Below are positions 24,059 through 33,184 of a DNA stretch of 64,000 nt, piece by piece. Under the pieces are notes generated by a model. The model saw only the letters and a program-made list of their open reading frames with translations, was not told the origin of the DNA and made no database searches. The first letter of the stretch is position 1. The number at the start of each line of letters is the position of its first letter. This DNA comes from Proteobacteria bacterium SG_bin6 (GTDB lineage: Bacteria > Pseudomonadota > Alphaproteobacteria > Sphingomonadales > Sphingomonadaceae). Where the stretch lies: the NCBI GenBank assembly GCA_002083435.1, contig LWDJ01000036.1, positions 40,368-104,367 of the forward strand, in the 5' to 3' direction. Made by a program: the position numbers and the translations under genes.

Positions 24059-24928
24059 ATGCAGGTGATTGGCGTGATCGGCGCGGGGCAGATGGGGGCG
24101 GGAATCGCGCAGGTCTCGGCGCAAGCGGGCTATCGCGTGCTGTTGTCGGACGTCGATCACGCGCGCGCCGAGGCGGGGCAGGATGGCATCGCCAAGGGGC
24201 TCGCCAGGCTCGTCGCCAAGGGCAAGATCGAGCAAGCAGCGGTCGACGCGGCGCTCGGGCGTATCGAGCCCGTCGCCAGCGCCGACGCGATGGCCGAATG
24301 CGATCTGGTGATCGAGGCCGCAACCGAGCGCGAGGAGATCAAGCGCCGGATTTTCGACAATGTCGGCAAGGTGCTAAGCGGTGAGGCGATCCTCGCCTCG
24401 AACACCTCGTCCATCCCGATCACTCGCCTTGCCCAGGCCGCGCCCGACGCGGCGCGCTTCATCGGCGTCCATTTCTTCAATCCGGTGCCGGTGATGGGGC
24501 TGATCGAGCTGATCCGGGGCCTCGCGACCAGCGACGCGACCGTCGCCGCAGTCGAAGCCTATGGCAAGACGCTCGGCAAGGAGATTGTCCACGCGAACGA
24601 CGCGCCGGGCTTTATCGTCAACCGCGTGCTCATGCCGATGCTCAACGAAGCGTGCTTCGCGCTCGGCGAGGGCGTGGCGAGCATCCGCGACATCGACACT
24701 GCCTGCCGGCTGGGGCTCAACCACCCGATGGGGCCGCTAACGCTCGCCGATTTCATCGGGCTGGACACCTGCCTGGAGATCACCCGCGTTCTGTTCATCG
24801 GCACCGGCGATCCCAAATTCCGCCCCGCACCGCTGCTGGTGAAATATGTCGAGGCAGGCTGGCTGGGCCGCAAGACGGGGCGCGGCTTCTACGATTATTC
24901 GGGCGCCGAACCGGTGCCGACGCGATGA
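24059..24928 (+). CDS. 3-hydroxybutyryl/3-hydroxyacyl-CoA dehydrogenase
   Basis: A 289-residue NAD-dependent enzyme oxidising (S)-3-hydroxyacyl-CoA. The dinucleotide motif GAGQMGAGIA is at 8-17, the catalytic His sits in IGVHFFNPVPVM, with the Glu partner in the following LIELIRG, and the dimerisation half ends GRKTGRGFYDYS as in the Hbd/PaaH group. AAGGAG precedes the ATG by eight bases. It is followed by the GlcG-like gene with ATGA overlap, suggesting coupled translation. Confidence 0.93.
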   Translation: MQVIGVIGAGQMGAGIAQVSAQAGYRVLLSDVDHARAEAGQDGIAKGLARLVAKGKIEQAAVDAALGRIEPVASADAMAECDLVIEAATEREEIKRRIFDNVGKVLSGEAILASNTSSIPITRLAQAAPDAARFIGVHFFNPVPVMGLIELIRGLATSDATVAAVEAYGKTLGKEIVHANDAPGFIVNRVLMPMLNEACFALGEGVASIRDIDTACRLGLNHPMGPLTLADFIGLDTCLEITRVLFIGTGDPKFRPAPLLVKYVEAGWLGRKTGRGFYDYSGAEPVPTR

Positions 24929-25410
24929 TTGGCCTACTTCCCCTCGCGCTAGGCCTCGCCGCGCCGCCGGCCCTGGCGCCACAGGCCGCGCCGCCCTCGC
25001 CCGCCCCTGTCGCTCCCTATGGCGCGCCGATCCCGCTTGCGGAAGCACAGCGGCTGCTTGATCGCGCGCTCGCCGCCGCCCGCGCCAAGGGGTTTCGGAT
25101 GGCGGTCGCGGTGGTCGAGCCTGATGGCAACCTCGTCGCCTTCGCACGGCTCGATGACACCCAATATGCCTCGACAATGATTGCCCAGGGCAAGGCCGCG
25201 ACCGCCGCGCGCTTTCGCCGAACGACAGCGGTTTTCGCGCAAGGTTTGGCCAACGGCCCCGGCGCGCTGTCGTTGCCCGGTGTAATCGCGGTGGCCGGCG
25301 GGCGCCCGATCACCGCCAACGGACGCATCGTCGGCGCGATCGGCGTTTCGGGCGGCACCGCCGCGCAAGATGACGCGATCGCCGCCGAGGCGCTCGGCGA
25401 GACGCCCTAA
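24925..25410 (+). CDS. Secreted GlcG/HbpS-like (DUF336) protein
   Basis: A 161-residue exported protein. An N-terminal hydrophobic signal (MIGLLPLALGLAAPPALA) and a Pro-rich linker precede the heme-binding-associated GlcG/HbpS domain, recognised by AVVEPDGNLVAFARLD, the KAATAARF helix and GAIGVSGGTAAQDDAIA. HbpS relatives bind heme or cofactors outside the cell. The ATG overlaps the stop of the acyl-CoA dehydrogenase gene. Function here is unknown. Confidence 0.84.
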   Translation: MIGLLPLALGLAAPPALAPQAAPPSPAPVAPYGAPIPLAEAQRLLDRALAAARAKGFRMAVAVVEPDGNLVAFARLDDTQYASTMIAQGKAATAARFRRTTAVFAQGLANGPGALSLPGVIAVAGGRPITANGRIVGAIGVSGGTAAQDDAIAAEALGETP

Positions 25411-25434
25411 GCCAGCGTGGCGCATTGCCGCGTG

Positions 25435-25470
25435 CCGTTCGAGCCGGTAGCGCACCACCGGCCCGAACGG
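25435..25470. terminator. Bidirectional terminator-like hairpin
   Basis: CCGTTCGAGCCGG and CCGGCCCGAACGG form a 13-bp stem with one mismatch and a ten-base loop, between the convergent GlcG-like and MerR genes. No strong T-run follows. Confidence 0.5.
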
Positions 25471-25485
25471 ACCCTGGGGCGCGCC

Positions 25486-26283
25486 TCAGGCCGAAGGCAG
25501 CGGGTTCGCCCCCTTGGCCTTGGCGATCGCCGCCGCCTGCTGGATGAACTGGAATACCTGGTGGTCGAACCCCGGATCGGCCTCGCCTTCCCATTTATCC
25601 ATATTCGCATAGAGCTGCCGCGAACCCTCCATCATCGCCGGCGTCGCGACCCGCGCGAAGGGTTCGAGCAAGGCGCCCCATTCGCGCAGGAACGCCTGGG
25701 CCTGCTCGCTCGCCGGGTCCATTGGCATCGCCGCCTTGATCCGGCTGCCCAGATCCTTCCATTTGGCGGCGGTTTCGGCATGGGTTTCACCAAAAGCCTC
25801 GCCCATCTCGGCCTGTTTGGCAGCGAAATCGGCCCTGGCCTCCTCGCTCATGTAACGGTCGGTAACGGTTTTCCACTTGGCGGCTTCTTCGGACATGATC
25901 TTGTCTCCCGATCGGATCAGCGAGCACAGGGTCGCAGCGTCGATCGGCTCGCCGCGATCGATGCGGGACAAAGTTTTGACGAGGATCGCACGCCGCTCGC
26001 CCAGTGCTGCAGCCTCGGCCTCGACGGCTTCCAACTGCAGGCGGAGCAGCGCGGCGAGGTCGATCGGCCGCCGATCGAACAGCGCCTTGATCTGCGCGAG
26101 GCTCAACCCCGCGCGCTTGAGGGTGATCAGCTGGTGTAGCCGCTCCAGCTCGCCCGCGCCGTAAACCCGCCGCCCGCTATGCGTGCGCAACGGACGCACC
26201 AGCCCGCGCGCCTCATAGAAACGCAACGCTCGGGCGGAGAGGCCGGTGGTGCGGGCGATTTCGGCAATGTCGATCGTCGTCAT
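25486..26283 (-). CDS. MerR family regulator with TipAS-like effector domain
   Basis: A 265-residue activator. Residues 1-75 form the MerR winged helix (IAEIARTTGLSARALRFYEARGLV, HQLITLKRAGLSLAQIKAL), a coiled-coil dimer helix covers about 78-108, and residues 130-255 match the TipAS drug-binding domain, rich in Ala, Glu and Trp (WKTVTDRYMSEEARADF). TipA-type proteins sense thiopeptides or other drugs. No Shine-Dalgarno sequence precedes the ATG, and the predicted transcription start falls on the ATG, so the mRNA may be leaderless. The target beyond its own promoter is unknown; the downstream GlcG-like gene is convergent. Confidence 0.88.
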   Translation of the reverse strand: MTTIDIAEIARTTGLSARALRFYEARGLVRPLRTHSGRRVYGAGELERLHQLITLKRAGLSLAQIKALFDRRPIDLAALLRLQLEAVEAEAAALGERRAILVKTLSRIDRGEPIDAATLCSLIRSGDKIMSEEAAKWKTVTDRYMSEEARADFAAKQAEMGEAFGETHAETAAKWKDLGSRIKAAMPMDPASEQAQAFLREWGALLEPFARVATPAMMEGSRQLYANMDKWEGEADPGFDHQVFQFIQQAAAIAKAKGANPLPSA

Positions 26284-26289
26284 GCCCGC

Positions 26290-26320
26290 AATGTAGCGGT
26301 TGACGTTGCGTCAGCTTCAA
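26290..26320 (-). promoter_or_regulatory. MerR-type 19-bp-spacer promoter with internal dyad
   Basis: On the minus strand TTGAAG (26320-26315) and TACATT (26295-26290) are separated by 19 bases, the over-long spacing typical of MerR-controlled promoters. Within the spacer lies the dyad TGACG-ttg-CGTCA (26301-26313). This is the expected site for autoregulation by the adjacent MerR/TipAS protein, with transcription beginning at or near its ATG. Confidence 0.6.
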
Positions 26321-26330
26321 GCGGTTTTTT

Positions 26331-27563
26331 TCAGGGGATCAGCAACCCCGCCAACGCCGCCGACATCAGATTGGCAAGGCTCCCCGCCAACAGCGCGCGA
26401 AGCCCTAATCGGGCGATGACCGGGCGTTGGTTGGGCGCCAGGCTGCCCGTCGAGGCGATCTGGATCGCGATCGACAGGAAGTTGGCGAAGCCGCACAGCG
26501 CAAAGGTGATCACCGCCTTGCTATGGGCGCTCAGCGTCTCGAGCTTGCCGAGTTCGATGAAGGCCACGAATTCGTTCAGCACCACCTTGGTCCCGAGCAA
26601 CCCCCCCGCCGTCGCAGTTTCGCCGGTAGGGATGTTGAGCAGCAACATCAGCGGCGACAGCGCCCAACCGAGCATCGCCTGAAAGGTGAGGGCAGGAAAA
26701 CCGACCAAGCCGCCAACCGCGCCCAACAGCCCATTGGCGAGCGCGATCAGCGAGACGAAGGCAAGCACCATCGCCCCCACCGCGACCGCGATGCGAACGC
26801 CTGTCTGCGCGCCATTCGCCGCCGCCATGATGATGTTGGCGGCGCGTTCGATCTCGGGCTCGGCCTCGATCGGCATGACATCGGCGTCGCCGCCATCGGC
26901 GGTGTCGGGCATGATGATCTTCGCCATCAGCAACCCGCCCGGCGCGGCCATGAACGACGCGGCGAGAAGATAGGGCAGATAGCCGGGTCCAAGCAGCGCG
27001 GCATAAGCAGCCAGGATCGTCCCCGCGACCCCCGCCATCCCGACCGACATCACCGCGAACAACTGTTGCGGCCGCAGGCCGGGCAGATAAGGCGCGATCA
27101 CCAAGGGGGCCTCGGACTGGCCAACGAAGATATTCGCGGCGGCGCACAGCGCTTCGACCCGGGACACGCCGACGATCCGTTCGATCGCGCCGCCAATCCA
27201 GCGGATCAGCAACTGCATGATGCCGATATGATAGAGCACGGACACCAGCGCGGCGAAGAAGATGATCACCGGCAGCGCCGAAAAGGCGAAAGCCGAACCA
27301 AAAGTCGGATCGGACGCGAGATTGCCGAAGATGAGCTTGGTGCCCTCGCCCGCATAGCCGAGCAGCGCCGATACGCCTGTTGCCATGCCCTCGATCGCCG
27401 CCTTGCCCGCCGGCACATACAGCACCAGCACCGCAAGCCCGGCTTGCAAGGCGAAGGCGGCACCCACCACCCGCAGCCGGATCGCGCGCCGGTTGGCGGA
27501 AAAAGCGACCGCGATCAGCAAAATAACGACGATGCCGGCCAAGCCGATCAGAATGCGGTTCAA
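26331..27563 (-). CDS. Concentrative nucleoside transporter (CNT/NupC family)
   Basis: A 410-residue inner-membrane permease importing nucleosides with protons or sodium. It has the CNT core GQSEAPLVIAPYL near residue 148, the GTKVVLNEFVAF element near 325 and SCGAANFLS-like CGFANFLSIAIQI. About ten helices are expected. The start is a TTG at 27563, since MNRILIGL begins there and no ATG is close. It may share a transcript with the SCP2 gene upstream. Confidence 0.93.
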   Translation of the reverse strand: MNRILIGLAGIVVILLIAVAFSANRRAIRLRVVGAAFALQAGLAVLVLYVPAGKAAIEGMATGVSALLGYAGEGTKLIFGNLASDPTFGSAFAFSALPVIIFFAALVSVLYHIGIMQLLIRWIGGAIERIVGVSRVEALCAAANIFVGQSEAPLVIAPYLPGLRPQQLFAVMSVGMAGVAGTILAAYAALLGPGYLPYLLAASFMAAPGGLLMAKIIMPDTADGGDADVMPIEAEPEIERAANIIMAAANGAQTGVRIAVAVGAMVLAFVSLIALANGLLGAVGGLVGFPALTFQAMLGWALSPLMLLLNIPTGETATAGGLLGTKVVLNEFVAFIELGKLETLSAHSKAVITFALCGFANFLSIAIQIASTGSLAPNQRPVIARLGLRALLAGSLANLMSAALAGLLIP

Positions 27564-27632
27564 GCGATGCCCCGGTAGCTCACCAAATCACGCGCACCAT
27601 ACACGCCGCGCCCGGCGACGCCAGCGCCCGCC

Positions 27633-27938
27633 TCAAGCGAGCTTCAGCTTGCTGGTCACCTGTTGCAGCTGCATCGCGACGCCCATGTCGCCCGCCACCT
27701 TCAGCTTGCCCATCATGAAGGCGGTGGTGGCGTTCAGCTCCCCCTTGGCGAGCTTCTTGAAGTTATCGAAGCTGATCCGGACCGTCGTGTCGGCATCGGC
27801 ATCTTCGTTGCTCACCGCTTCGCCGACGCCGTCGAGCAGGATCACGCCGGTATCGCCGAAATCGAACTTCACCCGCTTGCCCGGCAGCCATGCCTGTCCC
27901 GCCGCTATGATACGCGTCGCTTCCGCCAGATCCGCCAT
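27633..27938 (-). CDS. SCP2 sterol-binding domain protein
   Basis: A 101-residue single-domain SCP-2 protein with the fold elements VKFDFGDTGVILLDG, DTTVRISFDNFKKLAKGELNATTAFMMGKLKVAGDMGVAMQL condensed at residues 50-93. It binds lipids or acyl-CoA and may hand them to beta-oxidation. The ATG at 27938 is preceded by a G-rich ribosome site. An upstream extension in the frame has no family match. Confidence 0.87.
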   Translation of the reverse strand: MADLAEATRIIAAGQAWLPGKRVKFDFGDTGVILLDGVGEAVSNEDADADTTVRISFDNFKKLAKGELNATTAFMMGKLKVAGDMGVAMQLQQVTSKLKLA

Positions 27939-28068
27939 GTGCCCCCCCTTGTCCCGGCCCGCGCCGCCGCGCAAGCCCTTGGCGCGTCACGCAACGGCTA
28001 ACGCCATCGACAAACTATTTGCATTCGGCCTGCCGTTTGGCAAGTTGCGGCGGATAAGGAGCAGGCCG

Positions 28069-29709
28069 ATGCGCAAGCGCTGGATCGTGCTGGGATTTAC
28101 GGTGCTGGCGGCGCTGCTTGGATATGGCGCCTATCAACGGTACAAGCTGTATCTGCCGGGCATCATCAGCCGCTGGCGCGACCCCATCGCGGCCAATCAT
28201 CCGGTCACCTGGTCGGCCGGCCCCAAGCAACCCTCCGTCGGCCACCGGCCGCCAAACATCGTGCTGATCCTTGCCGACGACCTGGGCCATAACGACATCA
28301 GCTTCTATGGCGGCGGCGTGGCGCATGGCGCGGTGCCAACCCCGGCGATCGATTCGATCGCGCGTGAGGGCGCCAGTTTCGCGATCGGCTATGCCGCCAA
28401 CGCCACTTGCAGCCCATCACGCGCCGCGATCCTTACCGGGCGCTATCCGACGCGCTTCGGGTTCGAATTCACCGCGGTGCCCGTCGGCTTCGCGCGCGCC
28501 GTCAGCCGGGGCGAGCGCCCCGCCGATGGCCGCCCGCCGGTGCTGTTCCACGAAGAGCGCACCCAGGGGCTGATCGATTACCCGCAAATGGGCGTGCCCC
28601 CATCCGAACGCACCCTCGCCGAGCTGCTGAAGGACGCCGGCTATCACACCATGCAGATCGGCAAATGGCATCTGGGCGAGGCCAAGCAGCTTCAGCCGCG
28701 CGCGCAAGGGTTCGATGAATCTCTCGGCTTCCTGGCAGGTGGCGGGATGTACGCGCCCGAGGACACGCCCGGCATCGTCAACGCCAAATTACCGTGGGAT
28801 CCGATCGACCGTTATTTATGGCCCAACCTGCCTTATGCGGTGCAATGGAATGGCGGCCAGCGCTTCGCGCCCAAGGGACATCTGACCGATTACTTCACCG
28901 ACCAGGCGGTGGCGGCGATCAAGGCCAATCGCAACCGTCCCTTTTTCCTCTATTTGGCGTACAACGCGCCGCACACCCCACTTCAGGCGACGCGCGCCGA
29001 TTATGACGCCCTGGCCCGAATCAAGGATCCGGTGCAGCGGGTCTATGGCGCGATGATCCGTCAGCTCGATAGCGGGATCGGGCGGGTGCTGTCGACGCTG
29101 AAGGAACAGGGGCTCGACGACAACACCCTCGTCATCTTCACCAGCGACAATGGTGCCGCCTGGTATACCGGTATCCCCGATTCGAACGCGCCGTTCCGGG
29201 GCTATAAGGCGACCTATTTCGAAGGCGGCCTGCGCGTGCCCTTCTTCCTGCGCTGGCCCGGTCGCATCGTACCGGGGACTCGCTTGCCGGGGCCGGCGCA
29301 TCATCTCGACATTTTTGCGACCGCCGCCGCCGCCGCCGGGCTGGCGCTACCGACCGATCGCCCGCTTGACGGCACGAGCCTGCTCGCGCCGGCGCCCGCC
29401 TCGCCGCGCACGCTGTTCTGGCGCTCGGGCGAGACCAAGGCCGTGCGCGCGGGCGACTGGAAGCTGCAAATCGCCGCGCGACCGAACAAGGCGTGGCTCT
29501 ATGATCTGGCGCACGACCCGACCGAGCGCCGCAACCTGGCGAGCGCCCATCCGGCGCGCGTCGCCGCGCTGCGTGAGCTGATCGCCGCGCACGACCGCGA
29601 AGCCAAGAAGCCGCTCTGGCCCGCGCTGGTCGAGGCGCCCGTGCGGATCGACGTGCCGCTCAACGCGCCGTGGAAGCCGGGGCAGGAATATGTCTATTGG
29701 TCGAATTGA
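28069..29709 (+). CDS. Membrane-anchored type I sulfatase
   Basis: A 546-residue alkaline-phosphatase-fold sulfatase. A single N-terminal helix (residues 5-22) anchors or exports it. The metal-binding ADD at 69-71 and the formylglycine motif C114-SPSR are intact, as are GKWHLGE and TSDNGA. Cys114 must be oxidised to formylglycine by a maturase; none is in the window. The ATG at 28069 has TAAGGAG eight bases upstream; the reading frame extends far upstream only as a shadow of the nucleoside transporter. Substrate unknown, perhaps sulfated polysaccharide. It converges on the isoaspartyl peptidase gene across a palindromic repeat. Confidence 0.9.
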   Translation: MRKRWIVLGFTVLAALLGYGAYQRYKLYLPGIISRWRDPIAANHPVTWSAGPKQPSVGHRPPNIVLILADDLGHNDISFYGGGVAHGAVPTPAIDSIAREGASFAIGYAANATCSPSRAAILTGRYPTRFGFEFTAVPVGFARAVSRGERPADGRPPVLFHEERTQGLIDYPQMGVPPSERTLAELLKDAGYHTMQIGKWHLGEAKQLQPRAQGFDESLGFLAGGGMYAPEDTPGIVNAKLPWDPIDRYLWPNLPYAVQWNGGQRFAPKGHLTDYFTDQAVAAIKANRNRPFFLYLAYNAPHTPLQATRADYDALARIKDPVQRVYGAMIRQLDSGIGRVLSTLKEQGLDDNTLVIFTSDNGAAWYTGIPDSNAPFRGYKATYFEGGLRVPFFLRWPGRIVPGTRLPGPAHHLDIFATAAAAAGLALPTDRPLDGTSLLAPAPASPRTLFWRSGETKAVRAGDWKLQIAARPNKAWLYDLAHDPTERRNLASAHPARVAALRELIAAHDREAKKPLWPALVEAPVRIDVPLNAPWKPGQEYVYWSN

Positions 29710-29722
29710 GAGGGCCGGTGTC

Positions 29723-29804
29723 GTCAGCCCGGGCTTGACCTGGGGTCCCGCTGCTGCGTTGCGCGAGAAGTAGAAGCGAGACCCCGGCTCAAGGCCGGGG
29801 TGAC
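29723..29804. repeat. Palindromic intergenic repeat
   Basis: Two 30-base arms (29723-29752 and 29775-29804) form an inverted repeat with 25 of 30 matches around a 22-base loop. The arms contain the words CTTGACC/CTTGAGC and GGGGTC, typical of a repeat family seen at gene ends in Sphingomonads. It sits between convergent sulfatase and iaaA genes. Confidence 0.75.
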
Positions 29805-29826
29805 AGACTTGGTTTAGATATAGCGC

Positions 29827-30744
29827 TCACCCCTCATCCCCAAAAATCGCCATCCGCGCTTCGTCACCCTCGCTGACGCAGCCCCGGAACATCCCCGGCG
29901 TGACGAAGCGCCACGCGGTGTCCCCGCTCGGCGCGGCGATGATCACGCCGCCGGTGCCACCCAGAGCGCGAACCTCGGCGAGCACCGCGTCGGCGGCCGC
30001 GCCAATTCCCGCCCCCGTCAGCCGTACCCGCGCCGCGATTTCCGCCGCCACGTTCGCGCGGATGAAATACTCGCCCGATCCGGTCGCCGAGACGGCGCAG
30101 GCGCGATCGTCGGCGAAGGTGCCCGCGCCGATCAGTGGCGTGTCGCCGATCCGGCCCCAGCGCTTGCCCATCACCCCGCCAGTCGAGGTCGCCGCCGCGA
30201 CATGGCCCGCCGCGTCGCGCGCCACCGCGCCGACCGTGCCATATTTCATCTCGGCGTCGAACCAACCATCGACCTTTGCGCGCAACTCCTCGAGCTGACG
30301 GCGGCGTTCGGGGGTAGCGAACCATTCCTGCCCAGCGCACTCGACCTCCTGATCGCGCGCGAACTGATCGGCGCCCGCGCCGCTCAGCAGCACATGCGGC
30401 GTCGCGGTCATCACCCGACGCGCGAGGCTGACCGGGTTCTTCGCGGCGCTCACCCCCGCCACGGCACCCGCCGCCCGCGCGCGTCCGTCCATGATCGCGG
30501 CGTCGAGGCTCACGCAACCGTCATAGCTCAGCACCGCGCCGCGCCCGGCGTTGAAGTGCGGATCGTCCTCGAGCACCCGCACCGCCGCTTCCACCGCGTC
30601 GAGCGCCGCGCCGCCGCCCGCGAGCACCGCCGCGCCCGCCGCCAGCGCCGAGCGCAAACCAGCGCGTGCCCCTTCGGCCTGGCCGGCGGGGAAATCCTCG
30701 CGGCGCAAAATCCCCGCGCCGCCATGCACCATCAGCGACCACAT
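29827..30744 (-). CDS. iaaA: Isoaspartyl peptidase / L-asparaginase (Ntn hydrolase)
   Basis: A 305-residue plant-type asparaginase precursor that cleaves beta-aspartyl dipeptides. The nucleophile is Thr170 in the motif KYGTVGAVARD, which becomes the N-terminus of the beta subunit after self-cleavage at Gly169-Thr170. The VHGGAG start, NAGRGAVL, the STGGVMGK oxyanion block and GTGGVI are all present. GGGAGGG precedes the ATG. The acyltransferase gene lies 13 bases upstream on the same strand. Confidence 0.93.
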   Translation of the reverse strand: MWSLMVHGGAGILRREDFPAGQAEGARAGLRSALAAGAAVLAGGGAALDAVEAAVRVLEDDPHFNAGRGAVLSYDGCVSLDAAIMDGRARAAGAVAGVSAAKNPVSLARRVMTATPHVLLSGAGADQFARDQEVECAGQEWFATPERRRQLEELRAKVDGWFDAEMKYGTVGAVARDAAGHVAAATSTGGVMGKRWGRIGDTPLIGAGTFADDRACAVSATGSGEYFIRANVAAEIAARVRLTGAGIGAAADAVLAEVRALGGTGGVIIAAPSGDTAWRFVTPGMFRGCVSEGDEARMAIFGDEG

Positions 30745-30757
30745 GTGCGCCCTCCCC

Positions 30758-31924
30758 TCAACCCGCGCGCCGCGCGCGCAGCCCGATCAGCGGGCGCAGC
30801 GGCGTAATCTCGCGCCCGATCCAATAGAACAACCAGCAACCCGTCATCGTCGCGGCGACCAGCAGCAGGAACGCCGCCCAATCGGCGAAGCCTGCCCAGA
30901 ATAACGGCCAGGCCAGCGCGACAATGATGGTTTGGTGAATGATGTAGAAGGGAAACACCGCCTCGGTGAGCATCGCTCGTCCCGGGGCATCGCGGTTGAG
31001 ATACCGGTCCGCGATCCCGAGCAGTGCGATGATCGCGCCCCAGCTCTGAAAACAGCGCGCTACACCGAACCAGAACCACAGCCGCCGCCCCATCGGGGTG
31101 CCGGTGGGGTGGGTGATCTCGGCAATGGCGATCACCGCGAAGCCGGAAATCGCCAGTACCGCGCCAAGCCGCCACCAACGCCGAATACCATCCCACAAGT
31201 TCACACGATCGCGCAGCGCGAAGCCGAACAGGAACATCGTGAAATAAACGCGGTGGGCGCTCCAATCGTCGATCAGCGCATGGGTTTCGCCAATACCCGG
31301 GAATTCCCACGCCCAGTTGGCGGCCAGCAGCGCGATCGGCACCAGCAGCAGCAACGGCCCGGCGAGCACGAGGTCCGCTGCCCGCGCCAGGAACCGTCGC
31401 GCGCGCGCTGGCAGCATCACCAGCCCCAGCGCCAAGACTAGCGTATAGACCCACAGATAGCCGATGAACCACAAATGGTTCCAGGTCGGCAGGATGAGTC
31501 CGCGAATGACCGACCAGCTCCAGTAATCATGCCTGTAGAAATGCCAGAAGCTCGCCGGGTAACCCTGCTTGCCCACCAGCTCGAACCACGGCTGAAGCGG
31601 CACGATCACCGCGACACCAAACAACAGCGGCGGGATCAGTCTTTTGGTGCGCCCCCACAGGAAGCGCGGCGCCGCCGGTTGGCGTGCGAAGATCGCGCGG
31701 CTGGCATAGCCAGAAACAACGAACAGCAGCGACAGGCGCCAAGCGTTCACCGCCTGCATCGGCAGCTTGATCCAGTCGACCGTCACCGGTGCTTTGGCAT
31801 GGAAGTTCCAGGGCACGAACACCATGCCGATATGATAGAAGATAAGCAGGCCGAAAGCGCCGACACGCAGCCAGTCCATGCCATAATGTCGGTTCAAATC
31901 AGCCTCGCGCCATGATCGCGCCAC
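30758..31924 (-). CDS. Acyltransferase 3 family membrane protein
   Basis: A 388-residue integral membrane O-acyltransferase with about ten helices. Family marks are GMDWLRVGAFGLLIFYHIGM with the catalytic-region His31, FVVSGYASR near 70 and FPFYIIHQTIIV near 325. Relatives acetylate or succinylate glycans such as OPGs and exopolysaccharides. The start at the GTG 31924 is uncertain because no ribosome site is seen; a TTG at about codon 10 or the Met of GMDW are alternatives. It is divergent from ispG. Confidence 0.86.
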   Translation of the reverse strand: MARSWREADLNRHYGMDWLRVGAFGLLIFYHIGMVFVPWNFHAKAPVTVDWIKLPMQAVNAWRLSLLFVVSGYASRAIFARQPAAPRFLWGRTKRLIPPLLFGVAVIVPLQPWFELVGKQGYPASFWHFYRHDYWSWSVIRGLILPTWNHLWFIGYLWVYTLVLALGLVMLPARARRFLARAADLVLAGPLLLLVPIALLAANWAWEFPGIGETHALIDDWSAHRVYFTMFLFGFALRDRVNLWDGIRRWWRLGAVLAISGFAVIAIAEITHPTGTPMGRRLWFWFGVARCFQSWGAIIALLGIADRYLNRDAPGRAMLTEAVFPFYIIHQTIIVALAWPLFWAGFADWAAFLLLVAATMTGCWLFYWIGREITPLRPLIGLRARRAG

Positions 31925-32006
31925 CCGGTACAGGCGCTATCGTATCGACGCGGCGCCAATGCAACGCTATATCGCGCGCCAACATCCAGCCGAGATCGAG
32001 GGTTTC

Positions 32007-33128
32007 ATGTCCGTTCGCCCCTGGCGCGATATTCAGCGCCGCAAGTGCCGCCAGATCATGGTGGGCAATGTGCCCGTCGGCGGCGACGCCCCCGTGACCG
32101 TCCAGACGATGACCAACACCCCCACCAGCGACGCGCGCGCGACGATCGACCAGATCCGCCGCTGCGAGGAAGCCGGCGCCGACATCATTCGCGTTTCCTG
32201 CCCGGACGTCGAATCGACCACCGCTTTCCGCCAGATCACCCGCGCGGCGCGGGTGCCGATCGTGGCCGACATCCACTTCCACTATAAGCGCGCGCTGGAA
32301 GCGGCGGACGCGGGCGCGGCGTGCCTGCGGATCAACCCCGGCAATATCGGCTCGGCGGACCGGGTGAAGGAAGTGGTCAACGCCGCCAAGGCCAATGGCT
32401 GCGCGATCCGTATCGGCGTGAACGCCGGCAGCCTCGAGAAGGATTTGCTCGAAAAATATGGCGAACCCTGCCCGGAGGCGCTGGTCGAATCCGCGCTCGA
32501 TCATATCAAGCTGTTGCAAGACAATGATTTCCACGAATTCAAGGTGGCGGTGAAGGCGAGCGACATCTTCCTCGCGGTCGCGGCCTATCAGCAGCTCGCG
32601 GAAGCCGTCGATTGCCCGCTGCACCTGGGCATCACCGAGGCGGGCGGGTTTGTCGGCGGTACCGTCAAGTCGGCGATCGGCATTGGCTCGCTGCTGTGGT
32701 TCGGGATCGGCGACACGATCCGCGTCTCGCTTTCGGCTGAGCCGGAGGACGAGGTGCGCGTCGGTTTCGAGATCCTGAAGGCGCTCGGCATCCGCAACCG
32801 GGGCGTGCGCGTCGTCAGCTGCCCGAGCTGCGCGCGCCAGGGCTTCGACGTGATCCGCACCGTGCAGACGCTCGAGGAGCGGCTGCAGCATATCCGTGTG
32901 CCGATGTCGCTTTCGGTGCTTGGCTGCGTGGTGAACGGCCCCGGCGAAGCGCGCGAGACCGATATCGGCCTCACCGGTGGCGGTAACGGCAAACATATGG
33001 TTTATTTGTCGGGGGTTACCGACCACACGGTCGAGAGCGAGGATATGATCGAGCATATCGTCCAGCTCGTCGAGAAGAAGGCGGCCGAGTTGGAAGCGGC
33101 GGAAGTGCCGGCGGTGGCGGCCGAATAG
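32007..33128 (+). CDS. ispG: (E)-4-hydroxy-3-methylbut-2-enyl-diphosphate synthase
   Basis: A 373-residue Fe-S enzyme of the MEP isoprenoid pathway that converts MEcPP to HMBPP. The cluster ligands are C272 and C275 in SCPSC, C307 in LGCVVNGPGE and E314. The TIM barrel begins with VPVGGDAPVTVQTMTNT. The ATG at 32007 follows GAGGG and gives the normal length; an in-frame ATG at 31959 would add 16 atypical residues. It is followed by a protease gene 56 bases on. Confidence 0.95.
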   Translation: MSVRPWRDIQRRKCRQIMVGNVPVGGDAPVTVQTMTNTPTSDARATIDQIRRCEEAGADIIRVSCPDVESTTAFRQITRAARVPIVADIHFHYKRALEAADAGAACLRINPGNIGSADRVKEVVNAAKANGCAIRIGVNAGSLEKDLLEKYGEPCPEALVESALDHIKLLQDNDFHEFKVAVKASDIFLAVAAYQQLAEAVDCPLHLGITEAGGFVGGTVKSAIGIGSLLWFGIGDTIRVSLSAEPEDEVRVGFEILKALGIRNRGVRVVSCPSCARQGFDVIRTVQTLEERLQHIRVPMSLSVLGCVVNGPGEARETDIGLTGGGNGKHMVYLSGVTDHTVESEDMIEHIVQLVEKKAAELEAAEVPAVAAE

Positions 33129-33184
33129 GCGTTAACCACGCGGCTTCACGCGGGCTGAACGCAGGCGCGGCTAGGCTCGCGCCC

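Noticed and set aside
22900..29709. EgtB as the formylglycine-generating enzyme for the sulfatase
   Set aside because: Both share the FGE fold, but the EgtB protein has the DinB-type iron site and is paired with EgtD, so it is an ergothioneine enzyme.
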